DNA of 52,511 nt from positions 149,583 to 202,093 of the forward strand of contig MNCI01013699.1 of NCBI GenBank assembly GCA_015680685.1, given 5' to 3'. The first letter of the stretch is position 1, and every line of letters starts with the position of its first letter. A program made the position numbers and the translations under genes. Source of the stretch: Gnetum montanum (lineage: Eukaryota; Streptophyta; Gnetopsida; Gnetales; Gnetaceae). Below the pieces are notes generated by a model that was given only the letters and a program-made list of their open reading frames with translations, was not told the DNA's origin and did not search any database. Of the stretch, positions 1-10,729 are shown piece after piece.

Positions 1-725
1 TGCTACCCGCTTAATAAGCTCTTGGATTTGATGGATTCATAGTTCGTATAATTGACCTTGCGTATACATTCCTAAGGTCTCGTTGCATCACAAAGGCCAT
101 TAATGATATGGTACATTAGCCTTTCCTCAGAAAACCCATGGCCTAGACAGTTGTTTAATAGTGCATAATATCTTTCTAAGGCCATGTCCAAGGGTTCATG
201 TTATGCTTGTTTCCATCCTTGGATTTGTTTCCTCAAGGCTAACACTCTTGCATAGGTTTGATATTTTTTGTTAAAGACTTCTACCATTGTTGACCAACGT
301 CGTATTGAATTTGGTTTTAATGATCTATACCATACTTTTGCTTGGTCAACGAGTGTCATGGGAAAGAGCTTAATTTTTTGCCACCTATTATCAATGTTGT
401 TCCGTGTGTAGGCATCGTAGAAGGCTTGTAAATGTTGATATGGATCTAAGTCATAGCCTCCTGAAAATTCAGGGAAGTTGCTTAAATTGAGCCTCACAAA
501 TACAAAATGACTCTCTTTATGATGCCTACGTGAGATTCAAACAGCCTCTTGTATTTGTGTTAAGCTTGTAGTGGCCAGTAGGGGTTCATCATCATCGGGT
601 AAGTTATGCTTTCGTGTGTTGTGATGATGTTGTTTCCATTCATGTTTATAAGAAACCCCCACTTTAGGTTGTGTACTCCAATCTTGATCGTCATATAGTT
701 CATTGGTTCTCCAATCTTTAGGTCA
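1..725 (-). pseudogene. Athila-like gag fragment (element E0)
   Basis: Partial gag polyprotein of a Ty3/gypsy retrotransposon, read leftward and running off the window at base 1. The best-preserved part (497 down to 201) is the capsid-like Retrotrans_gag region. It has the pattern DP-x2-HLQAF, then W-x3-KLFP-TL-x3-A-x-WY-SL-x-P-x-SI. The same pattern is seen in the E2 (15299-15760) and E1 (about 18860-19030) gags. It stays readable to base 1 with a TAG and small indels. Upstream (500-725) is the low-complexity gag N-terminus. It joins a partial LTR directly at about 725, so the leader, primer site and the 3' half of the LTR are missing. Gag would form the particle that packages element RNA. 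This copy is dead. Confidence 0.85.
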
Positions 726-981
726 TGTGTGTGTCCAAGTACGTCACACTCGAATAAAGGATGTCGTACAATTACATTCACCACACTACAGGCATACACT
801 GGAAAAAATTCTAACTCTGCAGGGATAAAACTACCAAAGTCTAGCTACAATCTAAATATAAAACTAAGAAACAAGGGAGAGCCACCTCTTATTTATAGAA
901 CAGGCTGTAGGCTGTGATATCACGTACGCGATATCGCAGTAAAGGATGCGATATCGCGATTGCCCCAAATGACGTCTCATC
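726..981 (-). mobile_element. Partial LTR of E0 (U3/R side)
   Basis: In minus orientation the LTR starts at 981 with TGATGAGACGTC, the same start as the other Athila-type LTRs here (TGATGA...). It contains a palindromic word cluster (916-957) and then a TATA box (TATAAATA, 890-897 on the minus strand). The part down to about 726 aligns by eye with the LTR of E2. The remaining LTR body is absent. The bases beyond 981 belong to element E6, so E0 appears to have inserted into E6. Confidence 0.7.
916..957. promoter_or_regulatory. Palindromic word cluster in E0 U3
   Basis: 916-935 reads GATATCACGTACGCGATATC, a 20-bp palindrome with one mismatched pair. 948-957 is the perfect palindrome GCGATATCGC. 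The cluster lies between the LTR start (981) and the TATA box (890-897). The E5 LTR has the perfect form at 51497-51516. Confidence 0.6.
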
Positions 982-1250
982 AATAAAGCTAGAGAAGAAG
1001 CAAGCTCCGTGCATTGCATATAGTGACATTGGGTGCCATTATGTTCAAAGGATATGGGCCATGAAAGGTACCTTCATCACAACATGCAATAAGTGTGTCG
1101 AGGCATCAAATGTTCAAAGGTGCCTGTATGCAGCAGCCATAGAGTAGGATGATTAACTACAAATAATAACTCTAAATCCAAAATATGTATGAAACCAGTG
1201 GAGCTTCTCACAAGTGCCTATATAGAAAACATGAATGGAATGGAGAAAAT
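982..1250 (+). pseudogene. gag-pol linker of E6
   Basis: This short decayed coding stretch is homologous by eye to 20996-21215 in E1 and 14071-13874 in E2. Shared features are a C-N-x-C-V motif followed by VQ-x-CLY and A-T/I-x-x-E-D. Its function is unknown. Its place between gag and reverse transcriptase suggests linker or protease-flanking sequence. An apparently open 77-codon frame (914-1147) starts inside the E0 LTR and is not a separate gene. Confidence 0.55.
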
Positions 1251-2370
1251 TCATTACTAACTCTCCCACAAAAATTTAGAGATGAATTGGGAAAAGTTAG
1301 AAATCCCTATTGATTTCATGTAGGAGCCCTTTGAACTTAACTTTTTATCAACAACATTAGAATATGCTTTTCTTGATAATGGCAAGCTAGTAAAATAGAA
1401 AAAAAAAGCTATTGCAAGTAGTGAACAAATGACCAACAACCTTTGCATGATCATATCATGAGCTAATAGGAATTGATCAAAGGATATGCCAACATTAGAT
1501 CTATATAGACTCCTCCAAAAAAGGTTGAATTTGAAGCTCAAGCAAGTCATTAAGTACGAAGTGGAACAAATTCTTAAGGTTTAATTCATCTATCCTGTAG
1601 TATACATTGAGTGGGTCAACCCACTCATGATCATGCCAAAGAAAGAAGGAAAATGAAGAGTCTATATAGACTTTAGGTTGTTGAACATGACAACATTTAA
1701 AGATCATTTTCCATTGCCATTTTTGGAGCAAGTGTTGTATACAATAGTAGGGCACAAATATTATAGTTTTCTAGATGTTTATAGTGGTTATAACCAAATT
1801 CAGATAGCACCAGAAAATTAGGCCAAAACAACCTTCACAAATCTCTAGGGGACTTTTGCATATAAGAAGATGCCCTTTGGCCTTTGTAATGCCCTTGTAA
1901 CTTTCCAATACCTAGTACTTAGTATTTTTTAGTAGCAAATCAGTAGTAGTATGAAATTCTTCATGGATGACTTCTCCACCTATGGTACCAACTTTGAACA
2001 AGCCTTAGACCATTTGGAGCAAGTGTTGAAGCACTGTGTGGAGAAAAACTTATGGATCAATTAGTAGAAAAGTCATTTGATGGTCCAAGAGGACATAGTC
2101 TTGGGGCATTGAATTTTAGTAAATGAGATTGAATTGTAACTAGAAAAGTACAAGTCCTCCAAGGAATCACCAGGCAACCACAAACTATAAAAGATACAAG
2201 GTTATTCCTTGGCCACACTAGTTACTATAGAAGCTTCATTAAGAATTTCTTCAAAATTGCCAAATCGTTGGTGAAGCTTACAAAGAAAGATGCACCTTTC
2301 AACTAGACCAAGGAATGCAAATAAGCATTCTAGTAGTTAAAGCAAAAGCTCATAGAAACTCCCATTCTAC
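1251..2370 (+). pseudogene. Reverse transcriptase of E6, decayed
   Basis: Ty3/gypsy reverse transcriptase. Motifs in order are YIDFRLLN (about 1663), KDHFPLPF (about 1700), FLDVYSGYNQI (about 1770-1800), MPFGLCNA (about 1870-1893) and the catalytic FMDD box (1960-1971). MVQE-x-IVLGH follows near 2085-2110. KDHFPLPF and the VLGH phrase are typical of the Athila lineage. The first part from about 1620 to 1971 stays in one frame, broken by stops at positions where relatives have Gln or Trp (TAG from CAG, TAG/TGA from TGG). A frameshift lies between FMDD and the RNase H region. It would copy element RNA into cDNA in the cytoplasmic particle. This copy is inactive, although both Asp of the FMDD box are intact. 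Confidence 0.9.
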
Positions 2371-2384
2371 ATGCTCTAGATTAG

Positions 2385-2745
2385 TTTGGACCATTCCACA
2401 TAATGTTGGATGCATCTAAATACACATTGGAAGTAGTGCTTACATAATTGGATAACCAAGAATGCATTGTGGATGCACAACTAAAATACATCATCATTGA
2501 GAAGGAACTTATGATGGTGGTATATGCTTTGGAAAAATTCAAGAACTATGTGCTTAAATATTGAATTTGTGTACACACTAACTATGGTGCCATTGGTTTC
2601 CTAATGAATAAGCTAGTAGTGAGCCCCTATGTCATACTGTGGCTAGTGATTTTTAAGAATTTGTTCTTACCATGATAGACAAGAAAGGAACCAAGAATGT
2701 AGTCATCAATCATTTATCTCAGTTATGATGGAATAACAAGAAGTA
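2385..2745 (+). pseudogene. RNase H domain of E6, decayed
   Basis: Follows the reverse transcriptase in a shifted frame. The readable pattern is LDASKYTLE (starting near 2406), then EKELMMVVYALEKFKNYVL (about 2500-2560). This matches the D-A-S ... E-K-E-L-x-x-V-x-x-A-x-x-K-x-R core of gypsy RNase H, and the catalytic-type Asp and Glu are still present. It would degrade the RNA strand of the RNA:DNA hybrid. From 2560 to about 2940 the frame is broken, and only traces of the RNase H to integrase connection are visible. Confidence 0.75.
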
Positions 2746-2939
2746 TGAGGAGCCTTTATCTGATCAATTTCCAAATGAACTCCTCTTTGCTAAATCCATC
2801 AAAATTCAAGAACCTAGGATTACCAATTGGTATGATGAATTTCTCTCTTACCTTCTCACTTAGGAGACTTCGATAGAATCGGATAGCAAGAAGAAACACC
2901 AATTTCTTTACTAGGTCAAGCATTACATGGAAATACAAG

Positions 2940-4045
2940 ATAACCTTTATAAGGTTTGTGTCAATGGCCTAGTTCGATGGTGTGTGCTTGATGTTGATCA
3001 GCTATGCATCCTCTAAGATGCTTATGAGGGTCCTTGCAGGGCCATTATGCAAGAAGAAGGATGACACAAAGATCCTCATGGCAAGATACCTTTGGCCAAC
3101 GATCTTCAAGAATGCTTACCATTTCTTCCATTCATGCAAGAGATGTGAACAAGATGGAGGAATGACCATATGAATAAAAGGGCTTCAACAGTGGATCCAA
3201 CCACTAAAGGTTTTTCATCTTCAAGGAATTTACTTCATTAAACCCATCACTTTCATGACAAATGGGAAGGAGGCATATATCATTGTTGTTGTTGACTACT
3301 ACACCAAGTGGGCTGAAGCTGCAATGGTATTAGACTATACATCCACCACTTCAGCTTGGTTTGTATAATAATAGGTGGTTAATAGGTTTGGTGTGCCTAG
3401 AGTAGTTATTTTTTACAATGAAACATACTTTATAGGGTCTACTTTTTGAAAATTAATGCAACTCTTGGGGGTGCAAAATAAATTTACAACCCCCTATCAT
3501 CCCCAAGCTAATAGTCAAGCTAAAGTTACCAATAGGGAGATCACTAGGATACTAACACAAGCCAAAATGGAGTACAAAAATTAACAGTGCTCTCTGGGCA
3601 TATCATTCAACTTGGAAGCTTCTTATAGGCTACTCTCCTTGAGTTAGTGTATGGAAAATTACCAAAACTTCTAATCCAAGCTGAACTCTGTACACACACA
3701 ATGGTCTACAAGCTTGACCTTGACATTAATTTAGCCCAAAAAGAATGTCCAATGATACTTAATGTGCTAGATGAGAATTGAAAAGTAGTCCTAATGATGA
3801 ATGAAGTGTATAAGGCACACTCCAAACAACATCATGATGCACGGATAAGAAGATTTCAATTCCAACTTGATGATAAGTTTCCCATGCATGTGCCACAACA
3901 CACTAAGTTTCAAACATTATGAAAAGGATCTGACATCATACATGTAACTTTTCCTTCCAAGGTCTTGATCATTTACCACCTATCCAGCTCTCAAACATGT
4001 TTGTTGTTAACATACAACAACTTAAGCTATTCCTAGAATCCTGAA
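2940..4045 (+). pseudogene. Integrase of E6, decayed
   Basis: The zinc-binding N-terminal domain ends in SCKRCEQ (about 3131-3150). The catalytic core follows: VVVDYYTKW with the first Asp at 3294-3296. The second catalytic Asp (D-N-G in the family) is replaced by Tyr at 3414-3416. The YHPQAN phrase lies near 3490. The catalytic Glu of Q-A-E-V is replaced by Lys at 3522-3524. The C-terminal part (to about 4045) aligns with E1 up to the phrase MHVPQ-x-TKFQTL. Integrase inserts the cDNA into chromosomes and makes the 5-bp target duplications seen elsewhere in this window. Loss of two of three catalytic residues and many stops show this copy is dead. Confidence 0.85.
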
Positions 4046-4120
4046 TAACCAATAACACCAACACCTTTGGGCAAGAATAGGCATGCTCTATTTTTTGGAT
4101 CTCCTCCTCTCAACATAGTC

Positions 4121-4133
4121 GTGGGGGAGATGG
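4121..4133 (+). other. PPT-like purine run after pol of E6
   Basis: GTGGGGGAGATGG follows the end of the integrase frame. E1 has a matching but weaker run (GTGGGAGATTGCC) at about 22112-22124. It resembles a polypurine tract, yet no LTR follows. The functional tract of E1 is instead at 37657-37670, next to its 3' LTR. Confidence 0.35.
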
Positions 4134-5582
4134 TTATCCATACTAACATCTTGATGAGGCTAACCAATTTTACACCTTTTTGTTTTTCAACATTCTTTAT
4201 ATGTTTTTAATTTTCTTGAATATTTAATTGATTATATATATATGTATATTCTTTTCTTTTCTTTCCATCTAGTCTTGTTGGAAGTCCTTGATTTTTTTTA
4301 TTGCTATTGCAAACTATGGAAAGTTATGAATGGAAGCTATCAATATTATGATTGACTAACCAAAAGGCCAATTTTTCTCTTTAGATTATGCTCTCTACTA
4401 ACAATTTGTCAATTTTCTAGTGGTAGCAAGCAATGAGTTCATGACATCCACCCATTCTATTTGATTCCATGGGAAATCTATATCTTGGAAGCACAAAGGT
4501 TCTTTCACATTTCAACTTAAAAGTACTTAATGATCTTGATATCCAACAAACTAAGAAAGAACCAAGTGGGAATGGAAAAGGATGTGATATTAAGGGAATT
4601 TGATATGGTTTCTCTCAACATCATACTTAAGTTCTATGATGCTCCACTAGTATATCATCACTCTTATTATTGACCATAACAAGAAGCATGTCTTTGCATG
4701 GTGTGGTTCCCATGAAAAAAAAATCCCAACATAGGAATTCAAAGCACATCCCTTAGACTCAATAATGGATTATAAGCACTAGTTATGAGTTTGAAAAGAC
4801 ATCTTACCCATGCTTAAAGGCACCCCTCTAATTAAGGCCCTCTCTACTTCCTTCTTCTCCTAGAGTGATGATTGTTCTTTAGGGTTTTCATAAACTTTTG
4901 ATTAATGTAGAACAAGCATATGTCAATGTGAGATCATTGAAAGTGGAATGGACTTGGTCTAGATGTGGAATGAACTAGAATTAGATCATCTTAATTACAA
5001 TTTTCACTAATAACCTCATGTAACAAGGATGTCGATTGTCTCTCCACTGTTCTCTCTCTATAGTATTCATTCATATCATATTCTACCAACTCACTGCCTT
5101 ACATTATCACAAATTGTTCAGTTTTTTTTAGATAGCATAACCCTGGGATAATTACCTTCATGAATATGAATTTTAATGTAAACCAACCATTCATCATCCT
5201 TGGGGCCCATGGAATCTTTGTGATGAAGGTATGCAAGGGCATAATAGGCCTATGCCTACTTTGGGGAGGACCCACTTGCATTCCTTTGGTGTAACTTAAG
5301 TTAAATTTTCCACCATGGGTCGCTTGCTTGATCAATCATCCTAATAGCATTATAACATCCATATTTTCTCTCCTTGACATCATAAACTAATTCAAATTCA
5401 ATCAAATTGCTTCTCCTAGGCTAAACCTACCTTCTTTCATGTTGTTCCCACATTCTACATCTTTTTGGCTTTCATTTTGATCTTGTTTTGTTCCATAACT
5501 TGCCTGAAATTAGTTTGGTTCTCAATGGGAAAAATAGCTAAGAATAGTTGGATGCAGCCTTGTCGATTCAACACAAAAAATC

Positions 5583-5590
5583 TATAAATA
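5583..5590 (+). promoter_or_regulatory. TATA box ahead of the extra ORF of E6
   Basis: TATAAATA lies about 470 bp upstream of the ATG at 6061. E1 has TATAAATAG (23611-23619) at the matching place, about 430 bp before its ATG. The surrounding spacer is much more diverged than this element. TTGTCGATTC just upstream is a poor remnant of the dyad word seen in E1. An internal promoter is inferred, not shown. Confidence 0.4.
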
Positions 5591-6060
5591 TGCATGATAC
5601 ATAGCTCATTTTCACCATTTTCCAAAAGTGCTAGAGGAATTTTTGTAATTTTAAAAAGCCTAGGAACCTTCTGAGCATCCTAAGTTCCAAACTGCTTATC
5701 CATTTTCACCCATTTTTTGACCCTTGGACTATTGGAGATGTGTTTTATGTTGTGGGGGACACACACCTTTGGTTTTTTCACAGAAAATTTTTCAAAATTT
5801 TTCTAACTCCCCATTATTAACCCATTAAAATAATATTAAATTCATTACCATAATGGATTGAGACCAACGAACAAACTTCAATAGCTAGGAATAAAATAAT
5901 ATTAAAATAATACACCTGGCTCGTGATCTTAAATAAGCATTTAAATGACAAATCCTTAACACCCAATAAATTAACATAACTTGATCTAACAAACAAAAGT
6001 ATTCAATAACTAATGGTTATGAACTAAAAAGCTAATCATGGGTTATGTTTGTCATTGTAG

Positions 6061-6357
6061 ATGAAACCTAAACAAGGACCACAAGTGGGAGGGCCCTCGT
6101 AGCCTAGGCAAAAGCAACCTTGAGGAGGAAGGGACTAACAACAGAAACAACCCCAAGAACAAGCAGCTGAGGTGATGCATGCTACCAAACCTCTTTAGGA
6201 GGAATCTAAAGTGGAATCTATAAGACGAGGCTCTTAGGCTAAGGCCTAACCTAGAGGTCACCCTCACAAAAGTTTGCTTAGAAGAGATTAGGACCAAGGA
6301 GATTCAAAGTTCCATCCTACAAGAGTTGAACTTTTGATCTTTCTTGAAGTTAGTACT
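6061..6357 (+). pseudogene. Start of post-pol extra ORF, E6 copy
   Basis: The ATG at 6061 directly follows CATTGTAG, so an AG sits immediately before it, as in E1 (24045). The N-terminus is rich in Lys, Gln and Pro, with TAG, TGA and TAA where Gln or Arg codons are expected. The phrase K-V-E-S (near residue 45-50) is shared with E1, supporting this start. Homology to E1 ends at an A-run near 6358, so only the first roughly 100 codons remain. Function unknown; see the E1 copy. Confidence 0.6.
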
Positions 6358-6983
6358 TAAAAAAAAAAAAATCTAAAACCTAGTTATTACTCAACAATAC
6401 TTACCTTGTGTATCTTATCATTAAAAATACCATTTCTATGTTATGCTTAAACAAAGTACCCACAATCATTTTTAGCAATCTACAAATGGAAAAAAATTAT
6501 TATGTCCAAAGTCATTGTCGATTCAATCTGAATCGCTCCGTCAATTTAGCTTGTTTCATATTCGCCATGATAAGATCGCCCATTAAAGATTGTGCTTATA
6601 TATAATATGTATATTATTGCTGCAACAAACATGGAATAAATTATTGTGACCAGAAGTAAAAGCAAGACGATTGCTAATTAACAACCTAAACGAAATATTT
6701 AATCCTCCAAAACTTTCTAGGAACGAGTTGCAACATTTCTTGGTGTTTTGTTTTCACTTTCCCACCCTCATGAGAACTGTGGTTAAACGCCTGTTTTGTC
6801 TGGCAAAGGGTGGCTTCGCAGCAAAGGTAAATATATTTAATTAGAACATTTTCCTCAAACCGAATGCTGGATCCCTAAATATCTAATTTGTTTGGTAAAG
6901 ATCTGCTAGGTCCTGCACGTTGCAGGGAATCACTGGATGCTTTATTTACATCATAATGAGAGTAATTTCGATACAGATACATC
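6358..6983. other. Probable low-copy DNA, 5' flank of tRNA gene
   Basis: I see no retroelement motif or convincing coding frame here. CpG and CAG are less depleted by eye than in the elements, which suggests unique or lightly methylated DNA. Confidence 0.4.
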
Positions 6984-7055
6984 TCCATTGTCGTCTAGTC
7001 CGGTTAGGATACCTGGCTTTCACCCAGGCGACCCGGGTTCAAATCCCGGCAATGN
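6984..7055 (+). tRNA. trnE-UUC: tRNA-Glu (UUC), last bases hidden by an N
   Basis: A nearly full cloverleaf is visible. The acceptor strand is TCCATTG (6984-6990). The D arm has GTCTAGTCCGGTTAGGAT. The anticodon arm is CCTGG-CTTTCAC-CCAGG with anticodon TTC at 7019-7021. The T arm is CCGGG-TTCAAAT-CCCGG. The 3' acceptor strand reads CAATG and then meets an N at 7055. A second copy of the T arm and 3' end at about 7144-7166 reads on to CAATGGA and then T-runs suited to Pol III termination. The expected pairing TCCATTG:CAATGGA is therefore complete there, so the true gene end was probably misplaced by the assembly. Internal A and B boxes look canonical, so it may be a working nuclear gene. Confidence 0.8.
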
Positions 7056-7560
7056 GGCCTTGACAACCTACCGCTTTATGTATAATGGAATTCTTAAATT
7101 TTNGTCAATAAAAAAAAGCAGGTTTTGAAAATCTACCGCTGCTGGGTTCAAATCCCGGCAATGGAATTATTAAATTTTTTATTTTTTATTTTTTATTTTG
7201 TCAATAAAAAAAAAGCAGGTTTTGAAAATCTACCGCTGCTGGAAACTTTAATTTTAATTTTGTTGATAAAAAAACACGCCTTGACAACCTACCGCTTTAT
7301 GTATGTAAGGCATTAAATTTAATTTTGTTAATAAAAAAAGCAGGCCTTGATAATCTAAGATTGTATGTATGGAAACTTTAATTTTAATTTTGTCAATAAA
7401 AAAAACAGGCCTTGACAATCTACCACTCGAGATAGTCCATAATTTTTGTCAATAAAAAAAGCACACCTGGAAAATCTACCACTATATGTATGTAAATTTT
7501 AATTTTAATTTTGTCAATAAAAAAATCATGCCTTCACAATCTACTACTATATATATGTAA
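7056..7560 (+). repeat. AT-rich minisatellite downstream of the tRNA gene
   Basis: About seven degenerate units of roughly 60-68 bp. Each has the phrase (C/T)CTTGACAATCTACC(G/A)C, then ATGTATG, then TTTAATTTTGTCAATAAAAAAA-GCAG. Spacing varies, and two Ns (7055, 7103) disturb the first unit. Each unit carries a T-run and an A-run. Confidence 0.75.
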
Positions 7561-8280
7561 GCCCTTTTAGACACAGGGACAATCCATTTTCTGCAATGTT
7601 TGTTTTGAAGAGTTAAATATTTGATGCTATATAAGTTGGGATAGCATTTAATATTGATAAAGTGAAAATGGATCTTCTTATTAAGATTTTCTTTTCCATG
7701 CTATAATTTTCTTTTGAATTTTATGAATGACTAGATAACATATTGATTTAATTCTGAAACCTAGGTTCAAGCCTAGGTGCAACTATTTAAAAGAGGTTAG
7801 ACTTTTGCTCATCCACTGTCCCTTCCAAAACCTACCAACCTTTGAATGATGATCCTTTATTGAAGGATAAACAATAGCATAACAATTGAGAAGAGAATTG
7901 CTCAAGTAAACATTGTGTTGTTCATCTAGGAAAGTTTATTTACATTTGAAAGGTATCCATTGCTCATTTCTAATATCAAGCCCTTGGTAATCCAATGCCT
8001 ATGACAATTAAAGTGTAGTTTACAAATTCATTATAATATTGCTTTATACAAAGATCAAAAAAATTGAAGACAAAGAAATTTAATTAGGATTAAAGTGGAT
8101 CCATAAGGTAATAGGTTCAAAGCCCACACTACTAATACCCCATGTTAGCTTGCAAGCTTAGGGCATGTTCCAAGCATAGATAAAGCAATTGAGTATTCTC
8201 TCAAAATGAAATATTAATCATGTAATAAAAAATATATTTTCAATTCAAGATCACAAGAAATAATTTAAAACACTGGTTTG
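7561..8280. other. AT-rich stretch, nothing recognised
   Basis: No coding frame, LTR end or RNA gene is visible. A short 'ggttcaagccta' near 7761 resembles a B box but has no A box in front. Confidence 0.3.
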
Positions 8281-8395
8281 CTGGTGTTGAAACCCCAAAA
8301 TAATTGTAATATAGTTCAATTAAGATTTTACAACTCAACATTGCCAACAAGAATTGAACCCATGACTTGGAGCTTTCAAATCAAGAATCTTTTGT
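8281..8395 (-). repeat. Putative SINE copy 1 (5'-truncated)
   Basis: Matches the tail and part of the tRNA-like head of the family described at 40160-40306: 'attgccaa...attgaacccatgac' plus 'gttgaaaccccaaaataattgta'. The A-box end is missing. Confidence 0.45.
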
Positions 8396-8934
8396 TTGCT
8401 AGTAAATAATATCTTATTTCTAAAAGGTTCCATTTTACAATGAATATATATTATGCATGGTTCTTTTGTTTGAACTTGAAGCCCAAAGCAAAACATTGAA
8501 CATGAGTTTAAAATCATCAAATATTGAAAAATTACTTTCAAGTTTCTCAAATAAACACTTCCCTATTTTCAATTCAATAGTGGGAATACCTTAGCAATGT
8601 TGGGTACTCTCTTGTTTGAGATTAATACCCACCTTAAAATGATTGATTGAAAGAGCAACTTCATGTAATGGAACATAAAAGTTCATGTTAAATTAGTTAA
8701 TCTTAAGCAAAATTAAGAAAGGAACTTATACAAGAAACATTTGGGGTGTTGGACTCCAAAAGAAAAAGAATGAATAACAATTAAAAAAATTTAGAGCACA
8801 TTATATTATCAACATAGAAGAGAGAATATAAAGAAAAAGCCCATAGTTTTAGAGTTGTCTTTTCAAATTTTCATCCTTACAACCAATCATGATAATACAT
8901 TGTTGAATCATAGTCAAATAAATTTACCCAACAA

Positions 8935-9070
8935 TGAGGTGTTACCCTATTGGTTTAGGTCTTGGCCTAATAACCTTAGGTTACAAGTTCAATTCTACTA
9001 ACTAGCATTGAGTTATAAACTTCTATAAATCTTGGGGTGTACCTATGTTTCAATTATTTTAGGTTCCAAC
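8935..9070 (+). repeat. Putative SINE copy 2
   Basis: Reads GAGGTGTTACCCTATTGG (A-box-like), then AAGTTCAATTC (B-box-like), then the family tail 'cttggggtgtacctatgtttcaattatttt'-type ending near 9065. Opposite orientation to copies 1, 3 and 4. Confidence 0.5.
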
Positions 9071-9152
9071 AAATAAATCTACCAAAGCCTTATACATTTA
9101 CTAAATAATTTATTCCTACAAAGCTACATCAACCTGGTGCTATTTTAAATTC

Positions 9153-9485
9153 ACCTCTATTTATCTTGTACCTTAAATATTTGTAATCTCTCATTGCTAA
9201 AATTATTTTTGTACCTTGAATACTTATGACTTATTTGCCACAATTACCTCTATGTTTTGGAGGTTGTTAGAACTCCCAAAATGATTGTAATATAGGTACA
9301 ACCATGGTTTAAATTCTTTGATGCTTTACATTTACCTCTATTTATCTTGTACCTTATATATTTATAATCTCCCATTACTTAATTTATTTTTATACCTTGA
9401 ATATTTGTGGCTTATTTGCCATAATTGCCCCATATGTTTTAGGGGGTTGTTGAAACCCCAAAATAATTGTATCATAGGTACATCC
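9153..9485. repeat. Direct duplication, period about 181 bp
   Basis: Unit one (9153-9303) and unit two (9334-9485) share 'acctctatttatcttgtacc', 'ataccttgaata' and 'ccaaaat(a/g)attgta(t/a)ataggtac'. The end of each unit matches the tail of the putative SINE. Confidence 0.65.
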
Positions 9486-9570
9486 TAAGACATATAATTT
9501 GGTATTGCCCATTAAAACAGAATCCATGACATGAAGCTTTCAAATCTTACCACTAAGCTAACACCTCATT
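9440..9570 (-). repeat. Putative SINE copy 3
   Basis: On the minus strand it starts near 9570 with GAGGTGTTAGCTTAGTGGTA (A-box match), then a decayed B-box region near 9530, 'aatgggcaatacc', 'cctatgatacaattattttgg' and 'gggtttcaacaaccccc'. It overlaps the second unit of the 181-bp duplication. Confidence 0.5.
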
Positions 9571-10724
9571 GTTAACCCCTAACTTTTATTGTTCTTTGCT
9601 ATCTAATAAAGATTGCGGGCATTTTATAAACATTGCGAGGCAAAATATTATCATACCTGCCAAATTGATGAGAAGTTAATGTACGAGGATGTATAAAACC
9701 TTTTAATAAATTCCGTCGAATCCAATCCGAAGACCCAATATTCTTAAATCTGCAGACAAAATTTCTGGATACTATGAAATTCTTATGTCTATAAAGAATT
9801 TCGAAAGTATTGGATTGAATTTAGTTTCACGGTTTTTTACGGGTCTCACGATTGAGCCTCTAAAGCATAGATTGCATGGACTGCAAGTTACAAGATAATA
9901 TCATCCTTGCATAGACTGCAGAGTCCCAAGAAAATAGTTTCAAAAACGGAGAGAGATTTTGTTTAAAAAAAAAAAAAAGGTTAGTCAACCCAGTTTGTCT
10001 CTGATTCTCGTACCTGATTTCTATATTTCAGATTTTGTTTTCCACTTATATCAAACTATGGCATAGAAGCAGCACCCACTTTAGTAGTGGTAGAAAATGA
10101 AACAGCAGATTCACATGTTCAAGTGACATGAGGTCCCAGTAATGATGGAGTATCTCGGAGCTACATGTTCCACACCTCACACTGGAGGAATCAACGGCAG
10201 CTGCCACAGAAATTGCACCTACTGTCGGATCTGACACAGAAAGGTTAAAATCAGTCCCAAAATTATCACGTACACCATTTTTTATTGTCATTGTCAGCTA
10301 TGAAAGGAACATTAATGGACTGCACATCATTAAATAAGACTCAGTTCAAGTTGTAATACCCTGCATTGGGATACATTAGACTTAGATGAGATATTATAAG
10401 TGTAAATTTGGTTGATTTATCCCTTGTTACAAGAACATTGAATAATTTTCTTAAAAACTTTTTCAAAACTCATAGCATGTATATTTCTACTCTCTTTCCT
10501 CCAACCCCTACCTTGAAGTATCTAATGAGCTCTAACAATTAGTCCAATGCATTGCATGTGTACTTTCCCACTCCCCATCTACCCTTAAGGCATTTCATAA
10601 GCTCTAATAATCAACAACTCATTTGGTATTGGGGGGTTCTTGAATTCTCCATGTGTGGGGCATAGTGTTTATAGGATACTTCATCTTTACATTGAACTCC
10701 AACATATAGCCAATCCAAAACTTT
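9571..10724. other. Probable low-copy DNA left of E1
   Basis: No transposon motif is recognised. CpG-containing words are more frequent than in the elements. A minus-strand open frame (10291-10046, 81 codons) with balanced composition and a Cys pair (RCGTCSS) could be an exon remnant or chance; I do not recognise it. The last bases before 10725 are the pre-insertion target of E1. Confidence 0.3.
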
Positions 10725-10729
10725 ATAAC
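10725..10729. other. Target-site duplication of E1, left
   Basis: ATAAC directly precedes the E1 LTR start. The same ATAAC follows its 3' LTR at 38537-38541. Confidence 0.85.

Larger units (their letters stand above)
4046..6060 (+). other. Post-pol spacer of E6
   Basis: About 2 kb without coding potential. It is homologous by eye to 22111-24044 in E1 and, inverted, to parts of E2 (about 12930-13672) and E5 (51709-52511). Shared landmarks are a purine-rich run just after pol (GTGGGGGAGATGG, 4121-4133), a 'caaagcaca...cttagactcaataatgg' stretch near 4740, and a conserved TATA box near the end. Such long spacers between pol and the 3' LTR are usual in Athila/Tat elements. Confidence 0.6.
982..6357 (+). 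mobile_element. Athila-like Ty3/gypsy element E6, truncated
   Basis: The order on the plus strand is a gag-pol linker, reverse transcriptase, RNase H, integrase, a long spacer and the start of the extra ORF. This is the layout of the Athila/Tat lineage. It aligns by eye with E1 for the linker (E1 20996-21215), the integrase, the spacer and the extra ORF. The 5' part (LTR, gag) would lie left of the E0 insertion, outside the window. The 3' end stops abruptly at an A-run near 6358, with no LTR. All reading frames carry many stops. Confidence 0.85.

Noticed and set aside
914-1147. 77-codon open frame as a gene
   Set aside because: It begins inside the E0 LTR palindromes and runs across the E0/E6 junction; only the part after 982 has homology (the linker).
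10354-10400. Another LTR start (tgtaataccctgca...)
   Set aside because: It resembles the common TGTAACACCC-type LTR start, but no matching second LTR, primer site or end was found.
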